DNA of 64,000 nt from Ashinkailepas kermadecensis. Its lineage: Eukaryota > Arthropoda > Thecostraca > Neolepadidae. Position numbers and translations under genes: made by a program. Positions 40,216 through 52,249 of this stretch are shown piece after piece. A model generated the notes under the pieces. It was not told the origin of the DNA. It made no database searches and was given only the letters and a program-made list of their open reading frames with translations. Location: contig JAOTOM010005154.1 of NCBI GenBank assembly GCA_034440615.1, positions 1,181,377 to 1,245,376 of the forward strand, in the 5' to 3' direction. How positions within the stretch are numbered: position 1 is the stretch's first letter; every line of letters begins with the position of its first letter.

Positions 40216-42250
40216 TTTTCTCCCATTATATGTGTAGCAGCGGTAGCAGATACAACCGCAGGATGTGTTCACTGGTATATCTCAATATCCCGGGATACTA
40301 GTCATGTGTGGTTCGTTGTAATTCGAATCATAGAGGAGTGAGGTGAGGTTGAAGGGTTGACAAAGTCATAGAAGTTTGATTAATGGTGCCTGAAGACACT
40401 ACTTTGTGGTGCCCAGGAGCACAAATAGACGCCTAGTTCAGTCTTAGGGTACATATTAAACATACAATTACCACTAACTCCACAAATTCCATCTGATGCC
40501 ACGTATGTGAGTTGTCACCTTACTACATCCATCATTGATAATTTTGGGGCAGTAGGTTAGATGAATTACCGATAACGAGCCATTTTTGACGGAAAACTAT
40601 CCGCGATGTTCCCTCTCATTACGTTATAGGCCAGTGGCCTGGCACCATATTTTCAAGTTCTTACATCATGAGTTCGGCAGGGGATGCGACATAGCCCATG
40701 CCGACCTCCGCCCGTGTTTCGATGATTTGGAGGAACACTGACCTCAACAATAATCTTGAACACACGAGTCTCCTGGTGCCACTCACGTATGGCGACAGGA
40801 GCCAGTAGGTGTTCCGGGTTTCGTCCTCTCCGTGTGTGGGAGGCAATGACTGTGATAACCTCTCTCCGTCTCCCTCCGTCTCTTCGTCCTTCGACACAAT
40901 GCTGACACCAGCACTTTTGTATGCACGTCGATTCAATGATAAATCACGTGACGTGTTACAACATTCAGCAAGGGGCCTAGAGAAAACGAAGAGCGCCAGT
41001 CTCGTAGAGGAGGTGTGCCAAGTCAGTTCAAAGGGCGCCGAGTGGATGAATCATAGGAGCATCGATCTCGAGATGAACTGTAGAGGAAAGCGCCGTTTTA
41101 GATAGTTAGCACTCCCAATGCAAATTTAGGCTCCCTCCTGGAGCACTCTGGTGTCTCTCACAACAATACCAGTATATGCATCTTTCTGGGCGCTACTGTT
41201 TACAATATATCTACCCTCCTGGGCCAGGCGAGCACTCCTCATGAGAATGTAGGCACGCTTTTCGCAACATAGTGCAATAACTGGCTTAGCATGGCCAAAA
41301 CGGTCATTGGTGCAGCTGGATGGCGCAATAAGGGCAAATAATGCGCAAATAAATAAGCGCATACAGTCTCTCATACTCGACACACATTTGTCAGATCATT
41401 TCCACCAATCAATTATCTAGTTCAGATAGATACAACGCCTGTCTAATCTATCATTCACGAAGCAAAACGAAGCAAATATTTGCAATCATGACTACAATGG
41501 CCAAGCCTGTTAGACCCTAAAGCATGTTAGCAAAACAAATCGGATGAATTACTGGGCAGAAGCAAGGCATGCCAAGGAATGTAAAGCGGAGCATTCGTGT
41601 GGTGGGCTGAGCACTATCTCCTGGGGGGGGGGGGAGGTGCACCACCAATTGAGAAAAGTCAATGGAATGAACCAAAACCTCACCAAAAGATTACCATTTT
41701 CCGGCGAGGTGACTGGCTGAAAAGGGAGGAAAAGAAGAGGCTGCAGTCGACCGTTCCCGGGGAGCGCCGTTCTGGGGGATGTACCTTTAGTGACACCTCT
41801 GGCTCCCAGGGCATGTGCTAAGAAGTTTTCGGCGGGGAGACGACCATGGTAAAATATGTATTTGGTCTGGATCTGCGAATTTAACACTCACATTATTACA
41901 TTTATGCAATGTTGAAAGAAATTTCGTCCCCAGTTCACATGTCAACATGGGCTTCACTGCATTTGTCACTGGGTCCAAGTTGTCACTGGGATGAAGCTTC
42001 CGTAACTTCAGCTTTAAATACCGTTAAAAAAACACTTTTAGTGAACTTTAGCGGTGATGCCGAGCAAAGCGTGTTGTGCACCCGAATAATGATTTCCTTT
42101 GAATCATTCGAAATACCTACTGTAGAAATAATCACAAAACATGATGAACATGGAATATAGTCGTACCCACATAACCTGTCAGGATTTAGCGCTAAACTTT
42201 GAATATTTTTTCTCGTACGAACCATAGTATCTAGGGAGAGTAAGCAGTTT
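40216..42250. other. unique sequence
   Basis: Mixed DNA with a G-run at 41623-41635. No conserved exon, RNA gene or repeat family was recognised on either strand. Confidence 0.5.
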
Positions 42251-42529
42251 TAGCGATCTCACCAAGGGGGTGCGACGCTCCCTTGCTCGCGTAAGGGGGA
42301 GGGCAGCGCCCCAGCGCCCCCCCTCCGTTCCGTTCCGTGTGGTGGGCCGGGCACCACGTTCCGCCGCCCATGGCAGTATCTATGCATTTTCATCTTCTGT
42401 GGGTCCACTACTACATGCAAATTGATAATTCCGAAGTAAGCTGGCCGATGTAAAAGACCAACGACATCACAAGACGGAAATTTCCTTTTGCCAAGGGCCT
42501 CTATCGGCTTCCAAAGGGAAGCAGGCATG

Positions 42530-42715
42530 GAGAAGGTCCTTTGAGCCATGAGGGTCACGGGGCCCTCTGCGGTGGAAAAGGACCCTCTGCGGTGGAAGAG
42601 GATTATCTAAGATGGAAGAGGGTTCTCGGAGCTTGGAGATGGTCCTCTGGGCTTGAAGATTGTCCTCTGAGCTGTGATAGGGGCCATCTGAGCTGGTACA
42701 GAACACCTCGAAATA
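42530..42715 (+). repeat. 20-bp periodic array (GGACCCTCTGCGGTGGAAGA type)
   Basis: Nine consecutive units step at exactly 20 bp: for example GGACCCTCTGCGGTGGAAGA, GGATTATCTAAGATGGAAGA, GGGTTCTCGGAGCTTGGAGA and TGGTCCTCTGGGCTTGAAGA. Neighbouring units share only about half of their bases, yet no indel has broken the period. It lies ~250 bp after a GC-rich block (42260-42330) resembling the leader repeat. Confidence 0.75.
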
Positions 42716-42815
42716 TGATAACAGAACTTAGGCTTATTACTTGCACATTTATCTTTCGATTGCCGTCAATTTGCTCATTTTTGCACGCGAAGGGCGCCAA
42801 ATGACCCTTCTCTTG

Positions 42816-42893
42816 GCCCCCACGTCCCCCACGTCTCCCACGTCCTCCACGTCCCCCACGTCCCCCACGTCGCCCACGTCCCCCACGTCCCAC
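42816..42893. repeat. 9-bp minisatellite (CCCACGTCC)
   Basis: Eight copies of CCCACGTCC with CTC/CCG variants. Confidence 0.9.
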
Positions 42894-43166
42894 GGTCCCC
42901 CGGTCCCCACACATTTTCGGACGGCGGGGCCAGTGAGGAACGGGCCACCCGCATCTCCCACGAAATCGCCAACCCTGGTCAAGGGACCTGGTCCCTTTAT
43001 GCTTGGTGGTGGAGGCCGAACAGCGATGGCAGATGGGCTCTCCTACTGTTCTCCCTTCTTTGAAGACAACGGGCCAAAAATAGCTGCCGAATATGTCCAT
43101 GCATTTGCATAGAGTAAAGCGATGCGATACTCAGAGGAAGCTTTTCGTTTTCCACTGGGGAGGGGG

Positions 43167-43440
43167 AAAATGGCGCTGACATAGCATGGGGTTGGAACTC
43201 GTGGCTTGCGACTCCACTTGATAGGCAAAATGGCGCTGACATAGCATGGGGTGGGAATTTGTGGCCTCCGACTTCACATGATAGGCAAACATGGCGCTGA
43301 CATGTACGAGGTCTTCGGCTTCGACATCAACTTCTGGTATCTAACTCCACATGATAGGAAAGTGTGGCGCTGACATAGTACGGGGTCTTCGACTTCGACA
43401 CCAACCTCCGGTCTCCGACCCCACACCATAGGCAAGCATA
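43167..43440. repeat. 60-73-bp tandem repeat, four copies
   Basis: Each copy begins TGGCGCTGACATAG and ends CACATGATAGGCAAA. Copies one and two are 60 bp; copies three and four carry an extra GACTTCGACACCAAC-type insert. Confidence 0.85.
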
Positions 43441-44370
43441 TTTGGCTGAACGTGATGCGTTTGAATTAGCGTTGGGATGTTTCCAGTTCGATGAAGCGAT
43501 TATTAACGTTGCGTCCAGGGGTGTAGGATCCTATTCAGTTGGGAGGGCCCCAGCCCCCCACTTGCAGCTCAGCCCCCCCCCCCACTTGTCAGCCAGCCCC
43601 CCCCCCCCCCCAACTTTGGAAGTCAAACCCATGACAAATTTAAGCAATGTCGAGTACGACATACTTTTCGTGTTCAACCTGGATAGGTGTAAGACTGCCT
43701 AAAATGTATAATAAGTGGTGGCGATATTATCGCGGTTCTTCTAAGTATTGGTGACCACTGTTCCATTTGATGAATTTAAATAGTACAAGCAATTCTATTG
43801 GTATTACGAGAAATTGTTATTTGGAGGTATCCTAGAATGATCAACCCACGGCTGAGTCCCCCCCCCATCTGATCTTGCAATGCTACGCCCCTGGTTACGT
43901 CTAAATATTTTAATTGTCATCTTCTTTACCCCAAACCGTGTAGTGGCCGATGCCTTTTCTGACGCCCTCCTTTTCCTTGACCTCTGCATTGACCTGTCCT
44001 TTTTGCTGCTCTCTGCCATTCTGCCCCACGTCATAGTGCTTGAGCTGGTGACGGAATGAACACGCACCCAGTGGCAACCCTGTCACTAGGCACGGAAGTA
44101 GCGCAGGTGCGAAGGCGACACCCCAGGGTGCTAGTCTCTGATAATCATTGGGTGAGTCAATACATGGATGTAATGGGAGGGCCAAAATCGATTGGAAGCT
44201 AACCATTGGCCCCAGATGCGCTCAATAACTCAACGAGCATAGCTGGGGAAAGCCAATTCACGGGTACAGGGAAGTGCACAAGAGAGCACACGGCAGAACA
44301 CGGCACAGCAGAGAAAGGCAAGGCAGACGCCAGGAAACCGCAGGAAGGCAAGGAAAGGCACAGACCGGGG
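43441..44370. other. unique sequence with C-rich element-like patch
   Basis: 43515-43625 has CCAGGGGTGTAGGATCC followed by several C-runs (CCCCCCCC), resembling an interspersed GC-rich repeat end. Another CTACGCCCCTGG motif lies at 43882-43893. The two may be opposite ends of one inserted element. No gene recognised. Confidence 0.35.
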
Positions 44371-44650
44371 GCGAAGAGGAGCGCTCGCAATGATGAGATA
44401 GAGAACAAGACCAAGGGCGAAGAAGAGCGCTCGCAATGATGAGGTAGAGAACAAGACCAAGGGCGAAGAGGAGCGCTCGCAATGATGAGATAGAGAACAA
44501 GACCAAGGGCGAAGAGGAGCGCTCGCAATGATGAAGTAGAGCACAAGGTCTAGGGAGATGCAGAGCGCTCACAATGATGAGGTAGAGAACAAGACCAAGA
44601 ACGAAGCAGAGCGTCTCGCAATGATGAGGTAGAGAACAAGACCAAGGGCG
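44371..44650. repeat. 46-bp minisatellite, six copies
   Basis: Unit GCGAAGAGGAGCGCTCGCAA followed by TGATGAGATAGAGAACAAGA and CCAAGG. GAGCGCTC is a palindrome in each copy. The fourth to sixth copies are more diverged (GAGATGCAGAGCGCTCAC and a GCGTCTCGC variant). Confidence 0.93.
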
Positions 44651-45394
44651 TGGACAGGGAAGGATGCCGATGCAGGATGATGATGAATAGAGCGATGGCG
44701 GCGATCGATCATGAGAAAAGCAGACAATGCCCATGGTGACGCAGAGCGCTCGGATGAACGGAAGGCAAGTGGAGAGCAGTGTGGGAATGGCAAGTCGTAG
44801 GGCAAAGCAAGACAAAGGGTATGGCATACTGAGTCACAGGTAGGTCGCATGGCAATGCGAATAATTGAAACTATTGGTGTGCTGAACCAACATTGAGTGA
44901 GGGGGTGGCCCAAGTCCCCTCAATATGTGGTAAATCGACACTCGTGCGGGGTGGTGTCACCGATGTCGTACTCAGTCCTGCTCATGGGCTTACACAGCTG
45001 ACCTGCTATTTTTCTTTGTTTCCCAGTGTTTGCTCAACGGCGAAGAGTTTAGTTCTTCAGGGCGCATGTCACACAGAGAACCCAGCGCATAGTGCTAGCT
45101 GGGTCTGAGCTGGACGGCCGTATGGATATTCCACGTATGCCCTGTGGTCTTGGCGAAATGGCACAGTTCTCGCTGGGCCTGATTGGCACGGTCGTACGGA
45201 TGTTCTCGGTATGTGCTGGGATCTTGGACATTCCCGGCATGGACAAGGATCACGGTCCAATACCAACGAGTCCAGTGTGTCTTAACGTCCCCTACCCCCT
45301 ATGAATCCGTGCAGCCGACCGGCGGGTCGAGCCAATTCAACGGCGATTGATGATTCAACATTGATGATTCGGAGATTCAGCGGCGCCGCGCCAT
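44651..45394. other. unique sequence with a diverged ~75-bp duplication
   Basis: 45098-45240 holds two diverged copies (GCTGGGTCTGAGCTGGACGG vs GCTGGGCCTGATTGGCACGG). Otherwise nothing recognised. Confidence 0.5.
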
Positions 45395-45808
45395 GTACAT
45401 GTGTGGGCACGCTGCCAAACCATGTGTCGGCACGCTTCCAAACCATGTGTGGGAGCGCTGCCAAACCATGGGTGGGTGCGCTGCCAAACCATGTGTGGGT
45501 GCGCTGCCAAACCATGTGTGGGTGCACTGCCAAACCATGTGTGGGCACGCTGCCAACCCATGTGTGGGTGCACTACCAAACCAAGTGTGGGTGCACTGCC
45601 AAACCATGGGTGGGTACACTGCCAAACCGTGGGTGGGTGCGCTGCCAAACCATGTGTTGGTGCGCTGCCAAACCATGTGTGGGTGCGCTGCCAAACCATG
45701 TGTGGGTGCACTACCAAACCATGTGTGGGTGCACTGCCAAACCATGTGTGAGTACGCTGCCAAACCATGTGCGGGTGCGCTGCCAAACCATGTGTGGGCA
45801 CCACAATG
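45395..45808. repeat. 23-bp minisatellite, 18 copies
   Basis: Unit CCAAACCATGTGTGGGTGCG followed by CTG. Variants are GGTGCA, GGCACG and CATGGG. 69 bp (three units) is 23 codons, so all frames remain open for 150+ codons on both strands. Not a gene. Confidence 0.95.
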
Positions 45809-47540
45809 TTGTCTTTGGCGATCACTGATAGCATTGCAATTTAGGTGCCTAAAACTTGGTCTCTGCCGGAGGTGACACATTCTTCCCGTCATCTCAGTAA
45901 TCAGTCGACGAATTGGCCTGATTTGGACGGAAATTGATAGCCTTGAGTCTCGTAAATATGAGGAGCAAAGTTGTACTTTTCAAGCGATAGATGCCGCCCC
46001 GTTTGCTCGGTTGGCTTCATTGCGCTTCAAGTACAATGTAACTGAGGACACTGGGGTGAAAAACACATGTTCTTGGAAGTATCAAGACGTTTATAATTTC
46101 CTAGCACAGATGCGATTAGGACTCGACCGTCAACTTTCGAGCAGGCGACGGATAATTAACTCCACTATCGCCCAATGCAATGTTTTTTTGAACACGGAAT
46201 TGCAATGGGGCAAAACTCGTCAGATGTCCACCGCCGGATTTTGGATAATGTCTGGTTTCACCTTCGGTGGTAAAGTGACGGTTCCAAAATGTGTGGTAGG
46301 ATGGTGAGATTCACATCAGTCGACAGGTCATCAATTGCGTTATCACCCCATATCATGTTTTTTCAACAGGGTAGCGAACTGCTAGAAAACTTGTCAGATG
46401 TTCACCGCTGGAACATTGAATAATGACATCATCATCATGTTCATGTTCATGAACGTGTTCGTGTTCATCATCAGCAGTAAAATGACGGTCGGGAAATCGA
46501 GTCAATGAGGGTGAAACACACCTGAAATAAAAGGTAGTTATATACACTCCATTTCTACCGGATGTTTTTCAACAACGCCTCGGATTGCGCATTTTTCTGA
46601 ATGCATGCATGTTAGCATCTTAGTTTGCACTTTGTCCGATGCATGGCGCTAGTGTCGCTGACGAGTCAAATGTCCGCACTTGGTGCGTAGCGAGAGGACC
46701 GGCTTGCATTTGTCTCCCGTCGTCCTGGCAACACAGGGTTCGAGTTGCCATGCGCGCTCGCATAGCACCCGGCTGGGATTTACGGCATGCCGTTTGCCTG
46801 ATAAGGTCTGGGAAGCAGCAGCGTGGCGCCCGTGTCGGTGCATTGGGGGCACGCTGAACTCCCGGTAAAAATTGACGGTGGGCTGGACTTCCCATATCTG
46901 GTGGTGGGGTCAGAGTTCATGCAAAACAGCTTCACTTGGCCTCGGTCTCCACTTTGCAAAGTCACTCCAGCGATGATGAGGACTGATTTTTTTAATTAAG
47001 AAGAATGGTGTCGCAGATCAAGCAAAGTGTGGGAAGTTGGTTATCGTGCGCATATTCCCCCTTCACCTATCTGGGAATTCAGGGGAGGAAACAAATTAAG
47101 AACATGGGCCATTTAAATGCCATGCAATCCTGCAAGCCTAACGCTATAACTATTCAGAGTTTACGGGACGGCCGCAGAATTAGTAGAATGGGTACGAATT
47201 GGGTCAACACACGGGATATTTATTTCCGATCACTGCCATGGCATTTATGTCAGCTTGGGAAGTGTTCATGAGTATATTTAGAAAGTACAACTTCTGCATT
47301 GATCTCAACAACCAAGCAAATGTTTAAGTCAAAGTGGCCAAGACCCGGCTAAGACTAGTTTTGGCCGTGTCGAAGCTGGCTTTGGTTATATTGCCTATGG
47401 CCAAGCATGGGCCGTCTTAAGCCAACTTAGACTGGCAAGAAATGACCATAGCTTCACACTATCAAATCTAAGTTAGGTGTTGCTCAACTAAGCCATGGTA
47501 GCGCTGTAGCTCTAGCTGATGACGCTGAAGCTCCATTCAG
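45809..47540. other. unique sequence with a diverged 170-bp duplication
   Basis: 46215-46250 (AACTCGTCAGATGTCCACCG) recurs at 46386-46420 (AACTTGTCAGATGTTCACCG). Both are followed by an AAARTGACGGT motif. A TGTTCA-type short repeat lies at 46436-46470. A 98-codon frame at 46011-46307 (+) matches nothing I know. Confidence 0.45.
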
Positions 47541-47951
47541 CCTAACCGATCGGCGGTTCTCAAAGTAGTTGATATCGCTGAAGCTCCGTATAGCCTAACC
47601 GATCGGTGGTCCTCAAAGTTGGGGATTGATGTCCAGCTTCTAATGCAGTAACCTTTGTCATTTGTACACCCAGAGTAGACATGCACCTAGTATTATATAT
47701 TACAAGGTGGGCAAAACTCCTTCCAACTAACCGACCTAAACCGATCGGCGGTTCTCCCAACCAACTAACCGATCGGCGGTTCTCAAAGTAGTTGATATCG
47801 CTGAAGCTCCGTATAGCCTAACCGATCGGTGGTCCTCAAAGTTGGGGATTGATGTCCAGCTTCTAATGCAGTAACCTTTGTCATTTGTACACCCAGAGTA
47901 GACATGCACCTAGTATTATATATTACAAGGTGGGCAAAACTCCCTTCCAAC
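47541..47951. repeat. ~187-bp tandem duplication, 223-bp offset
   Basis: The segment starting ACCGATCGGCGGTTCTCAAA and ending AAGGTGGGCAAAACTCC occurs twice almost identically (47541-47728 and 47765-47951). The join contains extra copies of ACCGATCGGCGGTTCTC, so the break may have occurred within that short repeat. Confidence 0.92.
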
Positions 47952-48580
47952 TGTACTGATGCACTACGGGACAACATTACTCGCAAATTACAAACAACCA
48001 TCGAACGTGCAATCATCAAATGGATTTGTTTTAAGCTGAACAAGTACGTCTCAAGGAAACACAACTACTTGTCTCACTTCAGGAAAGGTCTATTTGTATT
48101 CCAAATGTGAATAACAAACCTCCTTATCAAAGTAGCTTCCTGTAAAATTGGCTGTATGTACGCCCGGTAGAACATTGAAGTTGGTGCGCCAGTTTTATCC
48201 ACCTCACCAAGAAGTGGGCCCATCCTCAAGCATGGGGATGTTAGCTTGTTTTAGTCGCGAGATGGCTAAAGTTATCTATACCCAACCAGCTTAGGTTATC
48301 GTTTTAGCCGGCTAAGACACACATTGGCATATACTTCTCAACCACGGCCTGATATAGTTCAGCCGCAGCTGCTGTGGCGAACCAGCCGGCGGCAGTGGTG
48401 TCTGACATAAGTGATATAGCTACTATGTTTAAGTGTATCTGTATAGGTTAATGAAAGCGATTGAAATAGCGCCCAATGGTCGTCCAGACCAAATTCCAGT
48501 GCCACGTTCATGCGATGTTTCAAATACACTTATGCCGGACCAGAGGCGCAGCCAAGGGGCGAAGGGGGAGAGTTATTTTT
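47952..48580. other. unique sequence
   Basis: Mixed DNA with several TTAGCC/GGCTAA motifs. No gene recognised. Confidence 0.5.
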
Positions 48581-48582
48581 AG

Positions 48583-48664
48583 AGGCGTGACGGACCATAA
48601 AGGTGGGGGGGAGAGTGATTTTTAGAGGCGTGACGGACAATAAAGCTCGTTTGCGCCGCCTTTA
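48583..48664 (+). repeat. GAGGCGTGACGGACCATAAA repeats, left bracket of LINE
   Basis: Two copies of AGAGGCGTGACGGACMATAA start at about 48581 and 48623, the second continuing TTTGCGCCGCCTTTA. The same ~40-bp sequence in the same orientation occurs at 52645-52684, exactly where LINE coding similarity stops. Confidence 0.8.
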
Positions 48665-49059
48665 AAGCGAGTACGTTACATGTCTGTCTATAAAAGCGAG
48701 TGTTTGCGATCAAGGTGCAGGCAAGCGGACATTTACGTTAAGGGAATTTTACGTTATAGTTTGTGTGATATTTTAGGTGCTGCAGGCGGGGGCTGGGTTG
48801 GGACATCTCCCTGATGTCTGAATGGTTTCAATTTTACTTTACTCCTTCACAAAAAAATGTAGTTTGCGTGGGGGTGGGGGAGTTTTGAGAGTGGCGAGAA
48901 GTTGATTTTGCCAGGGTGCCGGCTTTAGCCTACTCTTATCGAAGAGCACCGAGGGATCTTTACCTTGCGAACAAGGAGGTAATTGTCCACACCGCCTGTC
49001 ACGCCGGCCGCCGCGTGTTAGTTGTTAGTAGAGGGTTAGTCTAAGCATGCCATGCAGGG

Positions 49060-49340
49060 TTGTCAGTTGGGTAAGTACGGCGTTTTGCAATTCGGCTCTT
49101 CTACTTCCGCTGTACCTCTGGGTAGCCGTTTACGTTATGAGTTGCAAGGCATATCGGTTCATCTTCGTCCGATGGCTCCTCTGGGTAGTCGTTTTACGTT
49201 ATACTAATTTTTATTTGTATTTTAGTTTTGATGTTTTCCTAAAACAAGTCGGCTCATCTACGTCCGACGGCACAGCTAGATAGCCATTTATTTCTAATTG
49301 GGAAGCAAACTGGCTCATGTACGTCCGACACCATGCGGGA
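49060..49340 (-). repeat. imperfect ~75-bp repeats near LINE 3' end
   Basis: The segments CTCTGGGTAGCCGTTTACG, CTCTGGGTAGTCGTTTTACG, CATCTACGTCCGACGGCAC and CATGTACGTCCGACACCAT recur in alternation. Their position, 3' of the LINE reading frame, suggests a repetitive 3' UTR, but this is inference. Confidence 0.4.
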
Positions 49341-49559
49341 ATGGCTATTTACGCGTTTCCTACGAGTGTTTCGCGGTCATGCATTGCGAGTTGATGTGAG
49401 TGTTGGTGGTATTGTGCCTGCAGTGTTCCTGCTAGTTTTGTGGTATACAGATATTCAAATAGCAATTCAAGGAGTTCTGGGTATTTGTCACCGAGAAGTG
49501 ATGGAAGCTATAGGGTGATACCCTCTCTTTGGCAGAATGCCATAAGTGGTTGTCTTTGA

Positions 49560-49725
49560 GAGCTAAAGCTACTGCAGTCTAGCAGGATGTGGCCTATACT
49601 TAACGTGGTGTTGCAGGTGCCGCAGTGAGGTGTTGTATATTGGTCACCCTCTAATTGAGGCTGTGTTAGTTTTGTGCAACCAGTTCTAAGTCTAGTGAGG
49701 ATGACGTCTTTTTGTCGGTGAGATT
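49560..49725 (-). pseudogene. LINE C-terminal cysteine motif
   Basis: Reads DVILTRLRTGCTKLTQPQ, then HCGTCNTTLSIGHILLDC, a C-x2-C-x7-H-x4-C arrangement found at the C-terminus of many RNase H-bearing arthropod LINEs. It continues SSFSSQRQPLMAFCQRE. Confidence 0.8.
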
Positions 49726-49985
49726 GATTTGATGTGTTCCATGTGCCTATCGTTGGTTTTATTGCGTGGGTGTGGTTGGATTTATGTTGTGTTGAGTTGT
49801 GTTGTGTCCATGTGTTCTGTTGATGTTGGCGAATGTGGCGTTAAAGGAGTGCTTTGCAATCGTCTACCGAATATCCCACTCTATGGTAAGTGTCCAATGC
49901 TAAGGCTTGCTTTGCGAGCCAGTCTGTTCTTCGTTACCTGGGATGTTGGCATGGCCCGAAATCCAGAGGAAGGAAAAGTTTATGT

Positions 49986-50615
49986 TTACGTTATGGCCAC
50001 GATTTGTTGGATTCTATCAATGACGTGATGTGGACAGTCGTGGGTGTTGCTAATTGACTGGAGGACGGATTTGGAGTCTGAGCAAATTGCTACGTTTCTA
50101 GCTTTATGCCTCATGAGAATGGAGATAGCGGCCAGAATGGTCATTGCTTCAGCGGAGTAGATGGAGAAGTTATCCGGTAGACGCTTGGAAAGTCTGATAC
50201 CTAGTCCAGTGATGCCGATGCCTACCTGAGCCTCGTGTTTCGACCCATCCGTGAATACGAGTGACTTGTGATTGTTGTCATCGGCGAACTTGCGGAAGAT
50301 GCCAAGAATTTCCGCCGATGTGATAGTGGATCTCTTCTCCGAGAGCAAGTACTCGACCTTTGGTTGACTGAAAGTCCAGAATGGCCTAGTGGGCGGTCGA
50401 GCTGCAGTGGACGGCATTGCGAGGTTAAGATCTGAGAGAGCCATGGCAATTTGAATGCTATATGGTGGACGTTTGCGCCCAAATCGGCTCTTGTCGTATC
50501 TGTTAGACGTAAAGCAGCGCTGTGCCGGATGATTTTTAATAGTTCTGATTTTGATGTGGTAGCGGCACAGCTGTTGTGTCCTCCTGAAGTGGAGTGGGGG
50601 CGTGTTTGAGTCCAC
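49986..50615 (-). pseudogene. LINE RNase H domain
   Basis: This open frame of 209 codons holds SLVFTDGSKHEAQVGIG (first catalytic Asp), FSIYSAEAMTILAAIS (catalytic Glu) and VAICSDSKSVLQSIS (catalytic Asp), all in the spacing expected of an RNase HI fold. The last Asp/His segment is lost after a stop at 49986. Confidence 0.85.
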
Positions 50616-50789
50616 TAGAAGACTGCCTATCGGTGTGGTGCTGAGGGCGCCTGTGGTTGCTCTGATGTAGCTGTTTTGGATGATTTCTAACTTTCGGCTC
50701 TGACTTTCTGTAATGGTGGCAAAACTGATTTTGTATTCTAGGATGGGTCGTATGATTGATGTGTACAGTCGCAGTAGTGTTTTCCTGTC

Positions 50790-51780
50790 TCCGCCCTAGT
50801 CTGTGCCTGCAAGTGCACGGAGTATGTTGACGCGCTTCGCGCATCGCTTCGAGATGGAGGTGGTGTGGGTGTTGAAACTGAGTTTTTCGTCTAATTGCAC
50901 TCCTGAGAACTTGAAGCTTTTTGCCTGTTCGATGGCCTTGCCATCGATTTTAAGTAGAGTTTTTGGTGTGGGGCGGAGACGACTATATGTGACGGTCGCC
51001 ATTTTTCTGCGGACAGGGTGAAGCCCCAAGTTGTGCACCACTTTGCAATGTGGTCTAGTCCTGCTTGAATGTTTTTTTTTCAGCTTTAGGGAAGCATTGT
51101 GATGTTGGCCAAATGGCTATGTCGTCCGCGAAAAGTGAGTATTGAAGTGAAGTGTCCGTGTGGTCAGCAAGTTGTCGATGATCATGATGATGAAGAAGCT
51201 CGGTGAGTGCACATTCCCCTGCTGCGCCAGGCCCTGCTCCTGAGTTGTGGTATTTGATGTGCCACTGCCGCATCGAACCTGAACGGTCCTGTCCCTGAAG
51301 AAGTTGAGAATGAAGTGTGGCATGTGTCCGCGTGGGCCTATCTTGTGGAGTTTGTGTGTCAGTGCGTACTTGTGTACTCGGTCGAATGCGGCAGTGATGT
51401 CTAAGTAGGCAGCTATTGTTGTGCGTTTGATGCGTAGACCACTGTTGATGTCATGCACTAATCTAATGAGATTGTCTGTAGTTGATTTTTGACGCTGGAA
51501 GCCGCACTGAAATTCGTCGAGCAGGTCGTTGTGTTCCAGAAATTTCCTCAATCGTGTGTTGACCATGCGCTCGACCAACCTGCTAGCACAGCTAGTAAGT
51601 GAGATGGGTCTATAACATTTTGGGGTGGAGTGATCTTTGTGCGGCTTTGGCAATGGAATGACTACGCTCTCCCGCCAGGATTCGGGAAAGGTGTCGCTTT
51701 GGTACAGTTCATTTATGGCCGCGAGTAGGTACGTTAGGGAATTTTTGCTAAGACGTTAAAAAACTGGTAATGGATGTCGT
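50790..51780 (-). pseudogene. LINE reverse transcriptase, frameshifted
   Basis: Motifs in order: WRESVVIPLPKPHKD, YRPISLTSCASRLVERM, DEFQCGFQRQKSTTDNLI, AYLDITAAFDRV (first catalytic Asp), a decayed GLAQQGNVHSPSFF (usually GVPQGSVLSP) and SLFADDIAIW (the catalytic FADD, near 51110-51140, in another frame). Then the thumb with SFKFSGVQLDEKLSF and CAKRVNILRALAGTD. Frame changes near 51270 and 51050 show it is not functional. Confidence 0.9.
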
Positions 51781-52249
51781 CCGGCCCAATCGACGTGTTT
51801 CCACACTTGCTGAGGGCAAGGTGTAATTCGTGCATAGAAACGACTGATTGTAGATTTCTCTATTGCTAGAGCTAAAATTTGCTTTGGAGGCAAGGGCGTC
51901 TAGAGCGTTACTATAGTGGTGTCGTAGTTGCTGTTGGCAGATACGCTGGCGTAGTGTAGTTTAAAGTAGTCTACGACTTGTGGGTAAGTGATGTGGTGTC
52001 CTTTCACCGTCAGCTGGGGGAAGGGGCCTGGTGGCGGGCGCTTCAGGTTGAAACGCTTCATCAGGTCCCAGATTCTGCCGGTAGCGGTGAACCTATTGAA
52101 TTGAGAGGCAAAAGACTGCCAACAGTTTTGGCGTGCTGTTCGAATTGTGTACCGGCAGTGTTTTTGAGATTATCTGTATGCTGATAGGTGTGCTTTGTAA
52201 GCGCATCTTTTGAATTGTTTGTGGGCACGGCGCCGTGCGGCGATTGCCT

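Noticed and set aside
45301..45892. Cys/His-rich repeat frames that resemble zinc-finger spacing
   Set aside because: The 23-bp unit is read in rotating frame. Cys and His come from TGC/CAC in the unit, and spacing does not match any zinc-finger family.
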